From Gammaproteobacteria bacterium (GTDB taxonomy: Bacteria > Pseudomonadota > Gammaproteobacteria > Eutrophobiales > Eutrophobiaceae), in the NCBI GenBank assembly GCA_016193395.1, contig JACPSH010000047.1, forward strand, positions 1 to 64,000: a stretch of DNA of 64,000 nucleotides. The letters run 5' to 3'. Under the pieces are notes generated by a model. It saw only the letters and a program-made list of their open reading frames with translations. It had not been told where the DNA came from and ran no database searches. The position numbers were made by a program, and so were the translations under genes. Numbering within the stretch: position 1 is the stretch's first letter; the number at the start of each line of letters is the position of its first letter. This document shows positions 44,253-54,309 of the stretch, piece after piece.

Positions 44253-44862
44253 AGATCTGGACTGGCCGGTGCTTACCGGCGCCCTGGTCACCCTGCTGGT
44301 CAGTATCGTCGTCAGCGGGCTGCTGATCGGCGGCAGTTACTATTTCCAGAAGCAGATGCTGCTTGAGTTCACGCGAAACAACGCGCAGTTCCAGGCCATC
44401 AGCCAGCGCTACCTGGCGGTGGACGAGGAGGAGAAGCTGATCCGGAAGTTCTATCCGCGTTTCATCGAGCTATACAACAACGGCGTCATCGGCAAGGAGC
44501 AGCGACTGAACTGGCTCGAGATCCTGCGGGATTCCGGGGAGAAGATCCGCGTGCCGGGCCTGAGCTACGAGATCAAGTCGCAGGAAGTCTACGCGCCGCA
44601 GTTCTCGGCTCAACTCGGCCGCTACCAGCTGTTCAACAGCAGGATGGCGCTGAACATGCAGTTGCTGCACGAGGGAGATCTGCTCAGCCTGTTCAGTATG
44701 CTCGACAGCCGGGCCGCCGGCACCTACAGCGTCTCGGAATGCAGGTTCTCCAGGGCCTCGACAGCGATCGACCTGAATCCGAGGAAGGGCAATATCATGA
44801 CGAAGTGCGACCTCAATTGGTTCACCATCAAGCTGGCCGATGGAAAAGACATCAAGGTTTAA
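44242..44862 (+). CDS. Single-TM protein (position of MshJ/PilO)
   Basis: N-terminal TM LVTLLVSIVVSGLLIGGSYYF followed by coiled coil; overlaps neighbours. Confidence 0.5.
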   Translation: MKREDLDWPVLTGALVTLLVSIVVSGLLIGGSYYFQKQMLLEFTRNNAQFQAISQRYLAVDEEEKLIRKFYPRFIELYNNGVIGKEQRLNWLEILRDSGEKIRVPGLSYEIKSQEVYAPQFSAQLGRYQLFNSRMALNMQLLHEGDLLSLFSMLDSRAAGTYSVSECRFSRASTAIDLNPRKGNIMTKCDLNWFTIKLADGKDIKV

Positions 44863-45412
44863 CCTGCTGCCCGCCCCGCGCGGCGCCTTGCTCGCTGCGG
44901 GGGCGGCATTGATCCTGCTCGGCACCCTGAATTGCGCCGGGGCCGCCGAGCCGCTGGGAAGGTTGTTCACCTCGCCGCAGCAGCGCAAGCAGCTTGATGA
45001 TCTGCGCGATGCGATTCCCGAGGGCGAGCAGATCGTCGCCCCGGAATTTCGGTCCGTGGAACCCGACGCGTCCGCGGTGCCCGAAGCGGCATCGGGCAGC
45101 GCGATCACCGTCAAGGGGCTCGTCCGGCGCGGCGAAGGCCGGAGCATGGCGTGGATCAACGACAGTAACACCTACGAAGGCGACCTGGCCTCGCAATACC
45201 TGCGGATTGACAGCAACGATATACAGTCCGGCGGCGTACGGATCAGCGTCCCCGACCAGGAGCGGCCGATCAACGTCAAAGTCGGCGAAAGCTACAACCC
45301 CGCCAGCGGACAGGTCGCCGATCTGGCCGCGGCAGAGGACGGGGCGGCTGCCGCGGAATCCCCCGTCCCGGCGGTTCCGCAGCCGGCTGCCGGCATCCCC
45401 GCGCCGCGATAG
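44840..45412 (+). CDS. Hypothetical exported protein (position of MshK/PilP)
   Basis: Signal-like N-terminus, GSAITVKGLVRRGEGRSMAWINDSNTYEGD segment resembling pilus accessory proteins. Confidence 0.5.
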   Translation: MEKTSRFNLLPAPRGALLAAGAALILLGTLNCAGAAEPLGRLFTSPQQRKQLDDLRDAIPEGEQIVAPEFRSVEPDASAVPEAASGSAITVKGLVRRGEGRSMAWINDSNTYEGDLASQYLRIDSNDIQSGGVRISVPDQERPINVKVGESYNPASGQVADLAAAEDGAAAAESPVPAVPQPAAGIPAPR

Positions 45413-45437
45413 CCCGCGGCCCCGGGCACCCCACCGC

Positions 45438-48400
45438 ATGCGCGAATCCCCGTCATTCCGCCGCTTGAACGCGGCTGCCCGCGGCCAGCGGGGCGCGGTG
45501 CTGCTCGTGTTCATGCTGGTACTGGTCGTCGGTTCCTCCTACATGCTCGTTTCCAGGCTGAACGAATACGCGCAAGCCTATGCGCGGGAGGCGCAGACTC
45601 AGTCCGCCCTGGCGGAGGCCAAGCAGGCCCTGCTGTTCTACGCGATGAATTACCCGGATTTAAACACTGGTCTCAGTACGATTCGTGGGCCCGGCTATCT
45701 GCCGTGTCCGGATCAGAACGATGATGGGGCTACCGAGACGAATTGCTCGGATACAACGGGGAGCACGCTCGGTCGTTTGCCGTACTCGACCCTTGGACTG
45801 TCGGAATTGACAGACAGCAGCGGGGAGATGTTGTGGTACGCGGTCTCGCAGAACCTCAAGTACAACCAGTCCAGCGACTACATACTGAACAGCGATACGC
45901 CCGGGACGATCAGCGTCGACGGAAGTGACGACGTGGTGGCGGTCATCATCGCGCCGGGCGAGCCGGTTGCGGACCAGAGCGGCAGGCGCGGGACCGCGGA
46001 GACCACGGCCCTGCTGGAAAGGGATGTCTATGACGTAGCGGATCAATACCTCGAGGATGACAACGCGACCAACGGGGATGCGAGCTATGTCTCGGAGTCC
46101 TCGGACGATTTCAACGATCAGGTCGTCACCATTACACGGCAGGAGCTGATGGCGGTGGTCGAGCAGCGGGTCGCGAACGAAGCGCGCCAGGCGCTCGGCA
46201 ATTATTACGATGAGATGCTGGCTCTTAGTACTGAAAACCCACAAAGGGGCGCCTATCCGTGGCTGGCGCCATTCGCCGATCCGAAATCAAGCCCCTTCGT
46301 GCTGCGGGGCACGCACGACGGCTCGGACGACTCGACCAATGACCTCGACGATTCCTCGAGGGATTTCACGCAGTGGGGTGTTGCAATTGGCGATACCGTG
46401 TGGAATCTCACTGATGGCTCAGTAGGAGTGGTGGATACAACTCCTACCGCGACGCGTCTGTCGATGAGCGGCGGCCTCGCGCTGGGGACAGACAACGACT
46501 TTGACGACGGTGACGAGTATGTAGTGGAGGCCAAGGCTCTCGCAGGAGCCCATGCCGGGACGGCCACCGCCGGCTCCGACAACCTGGCTCTGGAGGACAC
46601 CGCCAGGGATTTCGAGGAGCAAGGGGTCAGCGCGGGCGACGTGGTGGAGAACATCACGGATGGATCCAGCGGCATCGTGGCCTCGGTCGATTCGGACACA
46701 CTGACCGTCAGTTCACTTGCGGGCGGTGCGGAAAACGACTTCGACCTGAACGATAGCTACCGCGTCCGGACCAATGCCGGCCAGGCGACCGCGGGAAGCA
46801 GCGGGACCACGCTGGAAGACACGGATGCGGATTTCACGGTGATGGGCGTGCAGGAGGGAGACCTGGTACATAACCTGACCGACAACTCCTATGGCCGCGT
46901 GGCATCGGGAGGCGTAGCGGCGACGACGCTGACCGTCGACAGCCTCGAGTTCGGGACCGGCAATCAATTCAGCACGAACGACTACTACGAGATCCCGCGC
47001 TTCTACGGTTCCGCCAATACGCCCCGGGGCCTGCTCTCCATCCACGAACCCGGGGAAGCCTTCGCGACTGGATTCGATGTCGACTGGTCGACGCCTTCGG
47101 TGTCCCCGATTACCGTCACGACCACTGCTTCGGGCACCAACACGACCTACAACAACGGCCTCTATTACTGGTTGCTGGGATCGTCAGGATATTCAGGGAC
47201 CGTGCAGGTGCCGGATTCAGGCGGCGCATGCACCTGGATCACAGAGGAGATAGCTGATTGCCGCGGAGAGTATGTCGATTCGAATTTCCTCACGGGCGCA
47301 GTCACTTCGACCTTCACCTCCAGTCCGTACATCTACGTCTACGACACCTCGAAAAACTTCCCCTCCAGCGGCGTGAAGGTCGGTGACCGGATCCTGAACA
47401 TCACGACCAACGTCGCCGGGATCATTTCCGTGGCCAGCACGACTTACCCAACCCGGGTCCGGGTGACGAGCATCACGGGAGAAACGGCGTTCAGCGCTTC
47501 CGTCGGGGATTCTTTCCGCATCTACGTCGCGGCCAACCGCTCACCCGCCTCCGGCGCGTCCCCCAGTACACATACCGCAAACGCCTCTACCGATACCGCC
47601 GCGAATCTGGTGTGCGTGGACGCAGTCGATTTCACGTCAAATCCAGCCGTGGAACCGGGTGATGTTATACGCGATACCTCCGACGCCACCTATGGTCTGG
47701 TCATGGCGACGAGCTGGGACGGCACCATGGGCTGCATTACCTACACCGACATGATAGGCGGCGGGTCAAGCACCATCGGGATCGGGGACTATTTCCGCAT
47801 CTCCTACGACTTCGTAAGCGAGCGGCACTACCTATTCGACGTACGGATCAGCGGGACCACGAGCAACGGCGGTTCCGCCATCGGCAACAATGCGGGCATG
47901 CGTGACCGGGATGTCTGCCTGGGGTACGGGGCGGATTGCACGAATTCAACCGCGTCCAACGCGGAGTTCGACGCCGGGAATTCGGCGACCATCACCATAG
48001 AGGACTATGACTCGGCTGCAACGCTTCTCGGCTCAAGAACCGTGACTGCGCCATCCAGCGGTTCGCCGGTGGCGAGCATCCGCCTGGACGGCATCGATTA
48101 CTACCTGGAGGAAACGGAAGACGCCATCCCGGAATGGTTCCTTAAGAACAAATGGCACCGTTTCGTCTACGCGGCCTATAGCAGTGAATACCAGCCGGGC
48201 AATGTCGGAACCGGCTGCGTTGAAGGAACAAACTGTCTCTCCCTGTCAGTGCCGCTGCCGGCCGACACGACCCTGGATGACCGCCAGGCTCTCGTGATCT
48301 CCGCCGGACCGGAGCTGTCCACGCAGGCCAGCAGCCGCCTCAACGGCGCGCTGGATGCCTATTTTGAGGACGATAACGCCGTGGCTGATGACGTGTTCAG

Positions 48401-48455
48401 CAGAGACGAGGTCAGCACGACCTTCAATGACCTGATCAGCGTGATTGCGCCCTGA
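45438..48455 (+). CDS. Large pilin-like protein with five internal repeats
   Basis: N-terminus RGQRGAVLLVFMLVLVVGSSYMLVSRL; repeats of the form DT..DF...GV..GD.V.N.TD.S.G.V....TL.V.SL..G..NDF...D.Y.V; ATG at 45438. Confidence 0.75.
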   Translation: MRESPSFRRLNAAARGQRGAVLLVFMLVLVVGSSYMLVSRLNEYAQAYAREAQTQSALAEAKQALLFYAMNYPDLNTGLSTIRGPGYLPCPDQNDDGATETNCSDTTGSTLGRLPYSTLGLSELTDSSGEMLWYAVSQNLKYNQSSDYILNSDTPGTISVDGSDDVVAVIIAPGEPVADQSGRRGTAETTALLERDVYDVADQYLEDDNATNGDASYVSESSDDFNDQVVTITRQELMAVVEQRVANEARQALGNYYDEMLALSTENPQRGAYPWLAPFADPKSSPFVLRGTHDGSDDSTNDLDDSSRDFTQWGVAIGDTVWNLTDGSVGVVDTTPTATRLSMSGGLALGTDNDFDDGDEYVVEAKALAGAHAGTATAGSDNLALEDTARDFEEQGVSAGDVVENITDGSSGIVASVDSDTLTVSSLAGGAENDFDLNDSYRVRTNAGQATAGSSGTTLEDTDADFTVMGVQEGDLVHNLTDNSYGRVASGGVAATTLTVDSLEFGTGNQFSTNDYYEIPRFYGSANTPRGLLSIHEPGEAFATGFDVDWSTPSVSPITVTTTASGTNTTYNNGLYYWLLGSSGYSGTVQVPDSGGACTWITEEIADCRGEYVDSNFLTGAVTSTFTSSPYIYVYDTSKNFPSSGVKVGDRILNITTNVAGIISVASTTYPTRVRVTSITGETAFSASVGDSFRIYVAANRSPASGASPSTHTANASTDTAANLVCVDAVDFTSNPAVEPGDVIRDTSDATYGLVMATSWDGTMGCITYTDMIGGGSSTIGIGDYFRISYDFVSERHYLFDVRISGTTSNGGSAIGNNAGMRDRDVCLGYGADCTNSTASNAEFDAGNSATITIEDYDSAATLLGSRTVTAPSSGSPVASIRLDGIDYYLEETEDAIPEWFLKNKWHRFVYAAYSSEYQPGNVGTGCVEGTNCLSLSVPLPADTTLDDRQALVISAGPELSTQASSRLNGALDAYFEDDNAVADDVFSRDEVSTTFNDLISVIAP

Positions 48456-48465
48456 GAATGCCGCA

Positions 48466-49200
48466 ATGCGGATGACCCCGAATCGGCTGCGCGGTTTCTC
48501 GCTGGTCGAGCTGGCGATGGTGCTGTTCATCATTTCGCTGCTTCTCGGCGGTCTGCTCGTGCCGCTGGCCTCGCAACTGGAGGCCCGGCAACGAAATGCC
48601 GCATTGGAACAGCTCGATCTCATAAAGGAGGCGCTCATCGGCTTCGCGATCATCAATGGCAGGCTGCCCTGCTATACGTCAGAAACGGATCCCACCAATG
48701 CATACTATGGCATCGAAGACACGGAAGATCCGGGGAAGACCTGTAACCCGACCGGCCTCACCAGCGACGGAATACTGCCGTGGAAAACGCTGGGAATGGC
48801 CAGCGGCCTGGACCCCTGGGGGATCGAGCGTACCGCCGCTGCGGATCCATGGATTGGCTACTGGCGCTACCGGGTCGACACGACATTCGAGAGCACGTCT
48901 CCGCTGTTTGCGCTCACGGATCAGTCTGGCGAGATGAGCATATGCGATTCAAACGACGTGTTGCTCATATCGACGTCCGAACGTCCTGTCGCGGTCATCT
49001 ATTCGACGGGGGCGGATCAGACGGCCGATGGTCAGAATGCCTCCTACGAAGCAATTCTCACGCCTAGTTCGATCTGCATCACGCCTACCGGGCCGACCTA
49101 TCAGGGTGGAGAAGTCAGCGGCACTTTCGACGACATCACGGTGTGGCTCACCCGCCCGCTACTGTTCAACCGCTTGGTCACCGCCGGAACGCTGCCCTAA
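48466..49200 (+). CDS. Type IV prepilin-like protein
   Basis: RLRGFSLVELAMVLFIISLLLGGLLVPLA, class III signal G^FxxxE. Confidence 0.88.
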   Translation: MRMTPNRLRGFSLVELAMVLFIISLLLGGLLVPLASQLEARQRNAALEQLDLIKEALIGFAIINGRLPCYTSETDPTNAYYGIEDTEDPGKTCNPTGLTSDGILPWKTLGMASGLDPWGIERTAAADPWIGYWRYRVDTTFESTSPLFALTDQSGEMSICDSNDVLLISTSERPVAVIYSTGADQTADGQNASYEAILTPSSICITPTGPTYQGGEVSGTFDDITVWLTRPLLFNRLVTAGTLP

Positions 49201-49206
49201 CAGATT

Positions 49207-49238
49207 GATGCAAAAGTCCGCCCTTGGACTTTTGCATC
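49207..49238. terminator. Perfect 13-bp hairpin between convergent genes
   Basis: GATGCAAAAGTCC-gccctt-GGACTTTTGCATC. Confidence 0.6.
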
Positions 49239-49255
49239 TCCCTTCCGATTTCCGT

Positions 49256-50974
49256 TCAACCGGCCGGCGCAGAGGCGGCCGCGCTTGCCGCGGGCGCGGC
49301 GATGCGGTTGCTGAGTTCGAAGCAAACCCGGCCGTCCACGTTCGCCGAAAGGAAAAGCGCGAAGCCCAGCGACTCGGCAAGCCGCGCCACCTGGTACAGT
49401 CCGACGCCCAGGCCGCTGTCTGACGGCAGTGGTTCGTGGAACAACAGCCGCGCCTTCTCCTCCGCCAGGTGCGTCCCGTTATCGCAGATGGAAAGCTGGA
49501 TCAGGCTGCCGTCGCTGTAGAGCGCGACGGTCACCGCGAGTCCGGGCTCGATTTGCGCCTTGTCTTTCACGTTCTCCAGCAAATTTTCGACCACACTGTC
49601 GAACAGGTCCGCGGGAACGGTCGGGTCGCCCGCAATGTCCGACTGGAACCGGGTGGTGCCGCGGCCGCTGCGATTCTGCAGGTCGCGCCACCAATCCTTG
49701 AGGTACACCTCCTCGTACCGGATCACCGCCGGGTCCTGGAGCTTGTCGAGCGCCAGTTGCAGCCGTTGCGTGAGATGGGGCAATTGCCGGCGCAGGAGTT
49801 TCTGCGACACGGATTCGCCGCCGGCCTCCTCCTGCTGGATGATGCTGGTGATCGCCTGGAGCGACTGGAGGAGGTTCTTGATGTCGTGCGTGATCCGCGC
49901 ACCCGTTTCGTAGATGGCCTGCAAGTGAGTACGCTTGGTCAATTCGCGCTGGTGGAGCCGGGCGACGTAGAAATCATCGACGAGGTGCAGCAGCAGCTTG
50001 CAGTGCAGAAACAACGCCCCGCCCAGGGGGGCATGCGTAAAGATCCGGGCAGTCAACCGTTCCATCCGGAATTCGGTGGCGTGTGGTGTGCGGCTTCCGT
50101 GTTCGCCCTGCGATCCCTCCGCCGTCCATGTCACGCCCGCGATCCAGGCGTGGCCGGTCAACTCCTCCATCGCGGAATCCAGGAATTCGTCGGGCGAGGT
50201 GCGTTGCCGGAACAGAACCGACAGCTCGTTCAACCACCGCTCGAAGGGCGTGCCGATGTTGAGAATGGAACGCAACCACAATTGCGACAGGCCGCTGAAG
50301 CGCATGCGCGGCGTCAGCAGCCAGCTGATGGCAAACAGAAACACGCCGATCGCCAGCAGCGTATGCACCAGAGCCAGCAGGTAATCGACGTGGTTGCGGT
50401 ACATGTTGATCAGGCTGCCGATGATGAGCAGCGTCACCAGCGTTGCGGCGGCGATGGCCTGCAGAATGTCGACGGAATGAAGGGCGCGCGCGTCCGATGG
50501 CGCCGACAGCAGGACGACGATGACCGGCATGATCGGGAGCAGCACGCCGAACACGTCGCGGATGTTGCGCGGCAGCGGGATGTCGAACAGTTCCGTAGTA
50601 CAGGCGATCAGCAGTTCGGAAGTCAGGAACGCGAGCACCAGCATGGACAATCCACGCTCCCGGCGGCTGACCGCGACGCGTCCGCCGCAGAACCCGACCA
50701 GCAGGATGAGCCACGCGTACAGCAGCCACCAGTTCATCCAGGTGACGAACGCGAGGGTGAGAAGGATGAAGGCCGTGCCGTTATACCAGGCGAGTTTCTC
50801 GTCGCTGCGCCATACCGGTTGCCAGATGAGGAACAGGCCGAATTGAATCAACATCAGGGACCGCGATGACAGGCTGCCGAAGTCGAACCAGATGGCGCCA
50901 TGCAGGAACTCGAGCATGAGCGCGAGAATGACCGACTCCCGCCGCGCCGCCAGAAATGCAGGGATGCGCTTCAC
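49256..50974 (-). CDS. Membrane sensor histidine kinase
   Basis: Multiple TM helices, H-box THDIKNLLQSLQAI, N-box VVENLLENVKDKA, GLGVGLYQVARLAESLG. Confidence 0.86.
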   Translation of the reverse strand: MKRIPAFLAARRESVILALMLEFLHGAIWFDFGSLSSRSLMLIQFGLFLIWQPVWRSDEKLAWYNGTAFILLTLAFVTWMNWWLLYAWLILLVGFCGGRVAVSRRERGLSMLVLAFLTSELLIACTTELFDIPLPRNIRDVFGVLLPIMPVIVVLLSAPSDARALHSVDILQAIAAATLVTLLIIGSLINMYRNHVDYLLALVHTLLAIGVFLFAISWLLTPRMRFSGLSQLWLRSILNIGTPFERWLNELSVLFRQRTSPDEFLDSAMEELTGHAWIAGVTWTAEGSQGEHGSRTPHATEFRMERLTARIFTHAPLGGALFLHCKLLLHLVDDFYVARLHQRELTKRTHLQAIYETGARITHDIKNLLQSLQAITSIIQQEEAGGESVSQKLLRRQLPHLTQRLQLALDKLQDPAVIRYEEVYLKDWWRDLQNRSGRGTTRFQSDIAGDPTVPADLFDSVVENLLENVKDKAQIEPGLAVTVALYSDGSLIQLSICDNGTHLAEEKARLLFHEPLPSDSGLGVGLYQVARLAESLGFALFLSANVDGRVCFELSNRIAAPAASAAASAPAG

Positions 50975-51039
50975 AGTGGCCAGACTGCCCTCACGAATGC
51001 GTAGTGTACAATAGTCGTCTCCCCGGGAGGGTTCCGCCC

Positions 51040-51807
51040 TTGAAGAGTCCCGCCGTTGCGATCGCGTTTTACACTTTCCAGGAAGCGCTGCGGAACCGGC
51101 TGTTTGTCCTCACGCTGGTCGGCCTGGTCTGCCTGCTCGGCGTCACCGAATTCATCGGCGAGCTGGCCGTGACCGAGACGGCCGCGATCCAGGCGCTCAT
51201 TGTCGGCAGCGGCATGCGCCTGTTCGCCGTGTGCACGGTCTCGCTGTTCGTGATCACCAGCACCGTGCGCGAGTTCAATGACAAGGGATTCGAGCTGCTC
51301 CTGTCCCTGCCGATCCCCAGGTACAGCTATTTCCTGGGCAAATTCGCCGGCTTCATGCTGCTCGCGTTCGTGATCGCCGTTGCCGCCGCGATTCTGCTCC
51401 TGCTCTACAGCAACGTCGCGGTGGTCTCCCTCTGGCTGGTGTCGCTGGTATCCGAGCTTGCCATCATGATCGCGCTGAGTCTCCTGCTGCTGCTCACCTT
51501 CAGCAACATCACCGTTTCCTTCATGCTCGCGCTGGCGTTCTATCTGCTCTCGCGCAGCCTGTCCGCGATCCAGCTTATCGCCCACAGCCCGATACTCGAA
51601 TCCGATACGCTGTCGCAGGCATTCATGAATCGGCTGGTGGATGCCATCGCCTTCCTCATGCCGGAACTGCACCGTTTCACGCGCAGCGACTGGCTGGTTC
51701 ATGGCGCCTCCTGGCAGGACCTGGGTGTCGTAGGCGTGCAGACGTTGATCTATGTGGTGCTCCTGTCCGCAGCCGGCCTGTTCGACCTCTACCGGAAGGA
51801 TCTTTGA
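51040..51807 (+). CDS. ABC-2-type transporter permease
   Basis: Six hydrophobic segments, LLLSLPIPRYSYFLGKFAGFMLLAFVIAV; TTG start preceded by GGGAGG. Confidence 0.75.
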   Translation: MKSPAVAIAFYTFQEALRNRLFVLTLVGLVCLLGVTEFIGELAVTETAAIQALIVGSGMRLFAVCTVSLFVITSTVREFNDKGFELLLSLPIPRYSYFLGKFAGFMLLAFVIAVAAAILLLLYSNVAVVSLWLVSLVSELAIMIALSLLLLLTFSNITVSFMLALAFYLLSRSLSAIQLIAHSPILESDTLSQAFMNRLVDAIAFLMPELHRFTRSDWLVHGASWQDLGVVGVQTLIYVVLLSAAGLFDLYRKDL

Positions 51808-51820
51808 CGCGGACCATTCG

Positions 51821-51962
51821 TGGGCGATGGCGGGATGAGACGGCCGGGTCCTGTCAGCAGGTACCCCTGTCCGTACTCGCTCGGTCCCCACGCTTGCGTG
51901 CGGAGCAGGGGCACCCGGCGCCACCCGGCCGATCTGCGAATCGCGGTTCATGAATAATCCGG
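51821..51962. repeat. Dispersed palindromic repeat, copy R6 (inverted)
   Basis: Core CGGCCGGGTCCTGTCAGC; right end TTCATGAATAATCCGG. Confidence 0.72.
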
Positions 51963-51966
51963 ACCG

Positions 51967-52695
51967 ATGATGCTGCGTTTCGCAAGGCTGGTGCTGCGCA
52001 GTGAACGGCCCACCGCGGAGGTTCCGGTGCCGGTCATCGCGGCCCTGTTGATCGCGTTGATTGCGCAGATCGCCTGGCACGGACTGCGCCCGCCGCCCGC
52101 GGCGGCTGCGGAGGACCTGCCCGAACCTCCGGCGTACGAGGTGCTCAACGCGATCGCCTTCGGCGAACCCGCGTCACTATCGCGTTTCCTCATGTTGTGG
52201 CTGCAGGCCTTCGACAACCAGCCCGGCATCAGCGTTCCTTTCAGGCGGCTCGATTATGAACGCGTGCGATCCTGGCTGGGCGTGATCCTGCGGCTCGACC
52301 CGCGCTCGGCCTACCCGCTGCTCTGCGCCGCGCGCATATACAGCAAGGTTGCCGACGAGGAGCGCAAACGCATCATGCTGGATTTCGTGCGCGAGGAGTT
52401 CCTGAAAGATGCCGACGTACGCTGGCCGTGGATGGCGCACGCGGTATTCGTCGCCAAACACGAGTTGCGCGATCTTGACCTGGCGCTGGCGCTCGCCCGT
52501 GAGCTGCGGTTGCATGCCACGGCCGTGACGGTGCCCACCTGGGCGCGGCAGATGGAATTGTTCGTGCTGGAGGAGCTGGGCGATATCGAGGGCGCGAAAG
52601 TGCTGCTTGGCGGTCTGATCGAAAGCGGCGCGGTCAAAGATCCCCACGAGCTCCGCTTCCTGATGGGGCGGCTGGATATCAGGGGGTCGGAGTGA
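51967..52695 (+). CDS. Hypothetical membrane-anchored protein
   Basis: 242 aa; N-terminal TM VPVIAALLIALIAQIAWHGL, helical repeat-like remainder. Confidence 0.65.
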   Translation: MMLRFARLVLRSERPTAEVPVPVIAALLIALIAQIAWHGLRPPPAAAAEDLPEPPAYEVLNAIAFGEPASLSRFLMLWLQAFDNQPGISVPFRRLDYERVRSWLGVILRLDPRSAYPLLCAARIYSKVADEERKRIMLDFVREEFLKDADVRWPWMAHAVFVAKHELRDLDLALALARELRLHATAVTVPTWARQMELFVLEELGDIEGAKVLLGGLIESGAVKDPHELRFLMGRLDIRGSE

Positions 52696-52696
52696 C

Positions 52697-53938
52697 TTAT
52701 TTCCTTGCTTCGGCAATCTTGCCGAGCATGGCGGCGTAGTAACCTTCGTCCTTTTCGTCCCGCTGCAATTCCTGGAATATCGCCGTAGCCGCGGCGTAGT
52801 CCTCCGCGAACAGGGCTTCGATGCCTTTCTCGTGCATCGCGAGCTGCTGGCGCAGCAGGTCGTTCAAATCGCCTTCCAGGCACAAAGGCTGGTAGATGCG
52901 GGTGCGGTTGTGCTTGCCGCGCACCTGCACGACGTCCAGCGTGCGGAACGCGACGCCGGCGCAATCCTGCCGCGTCGATTCGCTGACAATCGTCGGCACG
53001 TGGTAGTCGCGCGTCAGCGTTTCCAGCCTGGAAGCGAGGTTGACCGCGTCCCCGACCACGGTGTAGGCCACGCGGTACTTCGAGCCCAGGTTGCCGACGT
53101 TCATCATGCCGGTGTTCATGCCAATGCCCATGGTGGGGCCGGGCCAACCCCGGCGCATGAAGGTCTCGGCGAGCTGCTTGATCGCCCGGTGCATCTCGAA
53201 ACTGGCGAGCACCGCGCGCTGGGCGTGTTCGGCCATCGGCAGCGGCGCGCCCCAGAACGCCATGATCGAATCGCCGATGTACTTGTCAATGGTCGCGCCG
53301 TAGCGGAACAGCACCTCGGTCATCGCGGTGAAATACTCGTTGAGCAGCAGGGTAAGCTGCCTGGGGTTGAGCTGTTCCGCCACGCCGGAAAAATTCTGCA
53401 GATCGCAGAAGAACACCGTCATGCGGCGCGATTCTCCGTCGAGCGAGATGCGCTGCGGGTGCCTGCTGATTTCCGCGACCAGTTGCGGCGGGATGAACTG
53501 CCCGAATACGGAAAGAATTTGCTGTTTTGAGCGGGTTTCCCGGAAGAAACTCAGCAGCAGGTTCAGCATGTAGATCGTGCCGAGCGTGAGGATGCTGAAT
53601 TCCATGGGCAGGCCTGCCCCGGAGCCCGTGCCGTAAACGCCGAGGTAAAGCGACGGCAGGATCGCCGCCAGCGTGACGAGAGATGAGCGCATCGGATTCA
53701 GCAGCGGCAGCGCGAAACACAGGGCGAGCCCCGTGACCACGAGCACGACGAATTCCGCTGAACCGGCCAGGCCCGGCGGAAGCAATCCCTGCTGTTCGAA
53801 TGGCCACATGCGCAGCCGTAGCAGGCTGCCGGCATGGGGGTGGAACTCGACGAGTCCCAGCGCATTGCTGAGGAAGACCAGAAATACAAAGGTGACGATC
53901 GCGATCTGAGCCGCGTTCTGGCGCAGTGGGGTGGACAT
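52697..53938 (-). CDS. Class III adenylate/guanylate cyclase with TM N-terminus
   Basis: MTVFFCDLQNFSGVAEQL, KYIGDSIMAFWGAP, GIGMNTGMMNVGNLGSKYRVAYTVVGDAVNLASRLE. Confidence 0.92.
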   Translation of the reverse strand: MSTPLRQNAAQIAIVTFVFLVFLSNALGLVEFHPHAGSLLRLRMWPFEQQGLLPPGLAGSAEFVVLVVTGLALCFALPLLNPMRSSLVTLAAILPSLYLGVYGTGSGAGLPMEFSILTLGTIYMLNLLLSFFRETRSKQQILSVFGQFIPPQLVAEISRHPQRISLDGESRRMTVFFCDLQNFSGVAEQLNPRQLTLLLNEYFTAMTEVLFRYGATIDKYIGDSIMAFWGAPLPMAEHAQRAVLASFEMHRAIKQLAETFMRRGWPGPTMGIGMNTGMMNVGNLGSKYRVAYTVVGDAVNLASRLETLTRDYHVPTIVSESTRQDCAGVAFRTLDVVQVRGKHNRTRIYQPLCLEGDLNDLLRQQLAMHEKGIEALFAEDYAAATAIFQELQRDEKDEGYYAAMLGKIAEARK

Positions 53939-54254
53939 GGGGATGGAAGGGTGCCTTGTGGGGGATCCCTGTTGCGGGGCGGAACCGCGGTTCGCGTTGC
54001 CGTTTGCGGCACTCAGAGGCAGTTTAGCAGCCGCCCACCGCGCCAGAAACCACGCCCGCCGGCGCCGGGTTCAGGGCTCGGATGGACATGCGCCCGGCAA
54101 TCCGGAGCGGAGGCTGCACCGTTGCGCAGGGTGTTTCAGGGCAGTTCAATCTGACGAACTTTCGACGATTCCGTCCGGGGCCAAACGCTGAGATACCGAT
54201 TCAGGCACCCTTGTGTGCAATGCAATACGCATAGTAATCAACAAGATATGGACA

Positions 54255-54270
54255 TGGCATGGATAGTGCC
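54255..54270 (+). promoter_or_regulatory. Sigma54 (RpoN) -24/-12 promoter upstream of pilin gene
   Basis: TGGCATG-GATA-GTGCC against consensus TGGCACG-N4-TTGCW; GG and GC at canonical spacing; 39 nt before the ATG. Confidence 0.65.
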
Positions 54271-54309
54271 TTAAGGTGAAGCAAAGCATTTTTCAGCGAG
54301 GACAGAACC

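Noticed and set aside
43113-44291. 392-aa minus-strand ORF
   Set aside because: Antisense to the MshI-position gene; no domain signal
54199-54224. Second sigma54-like motif (AGGCACCCTTGTGTGCAA) upstream of the pilin
   Set aside because: GG-to-GC spacing does not fit the -24/-12 rule
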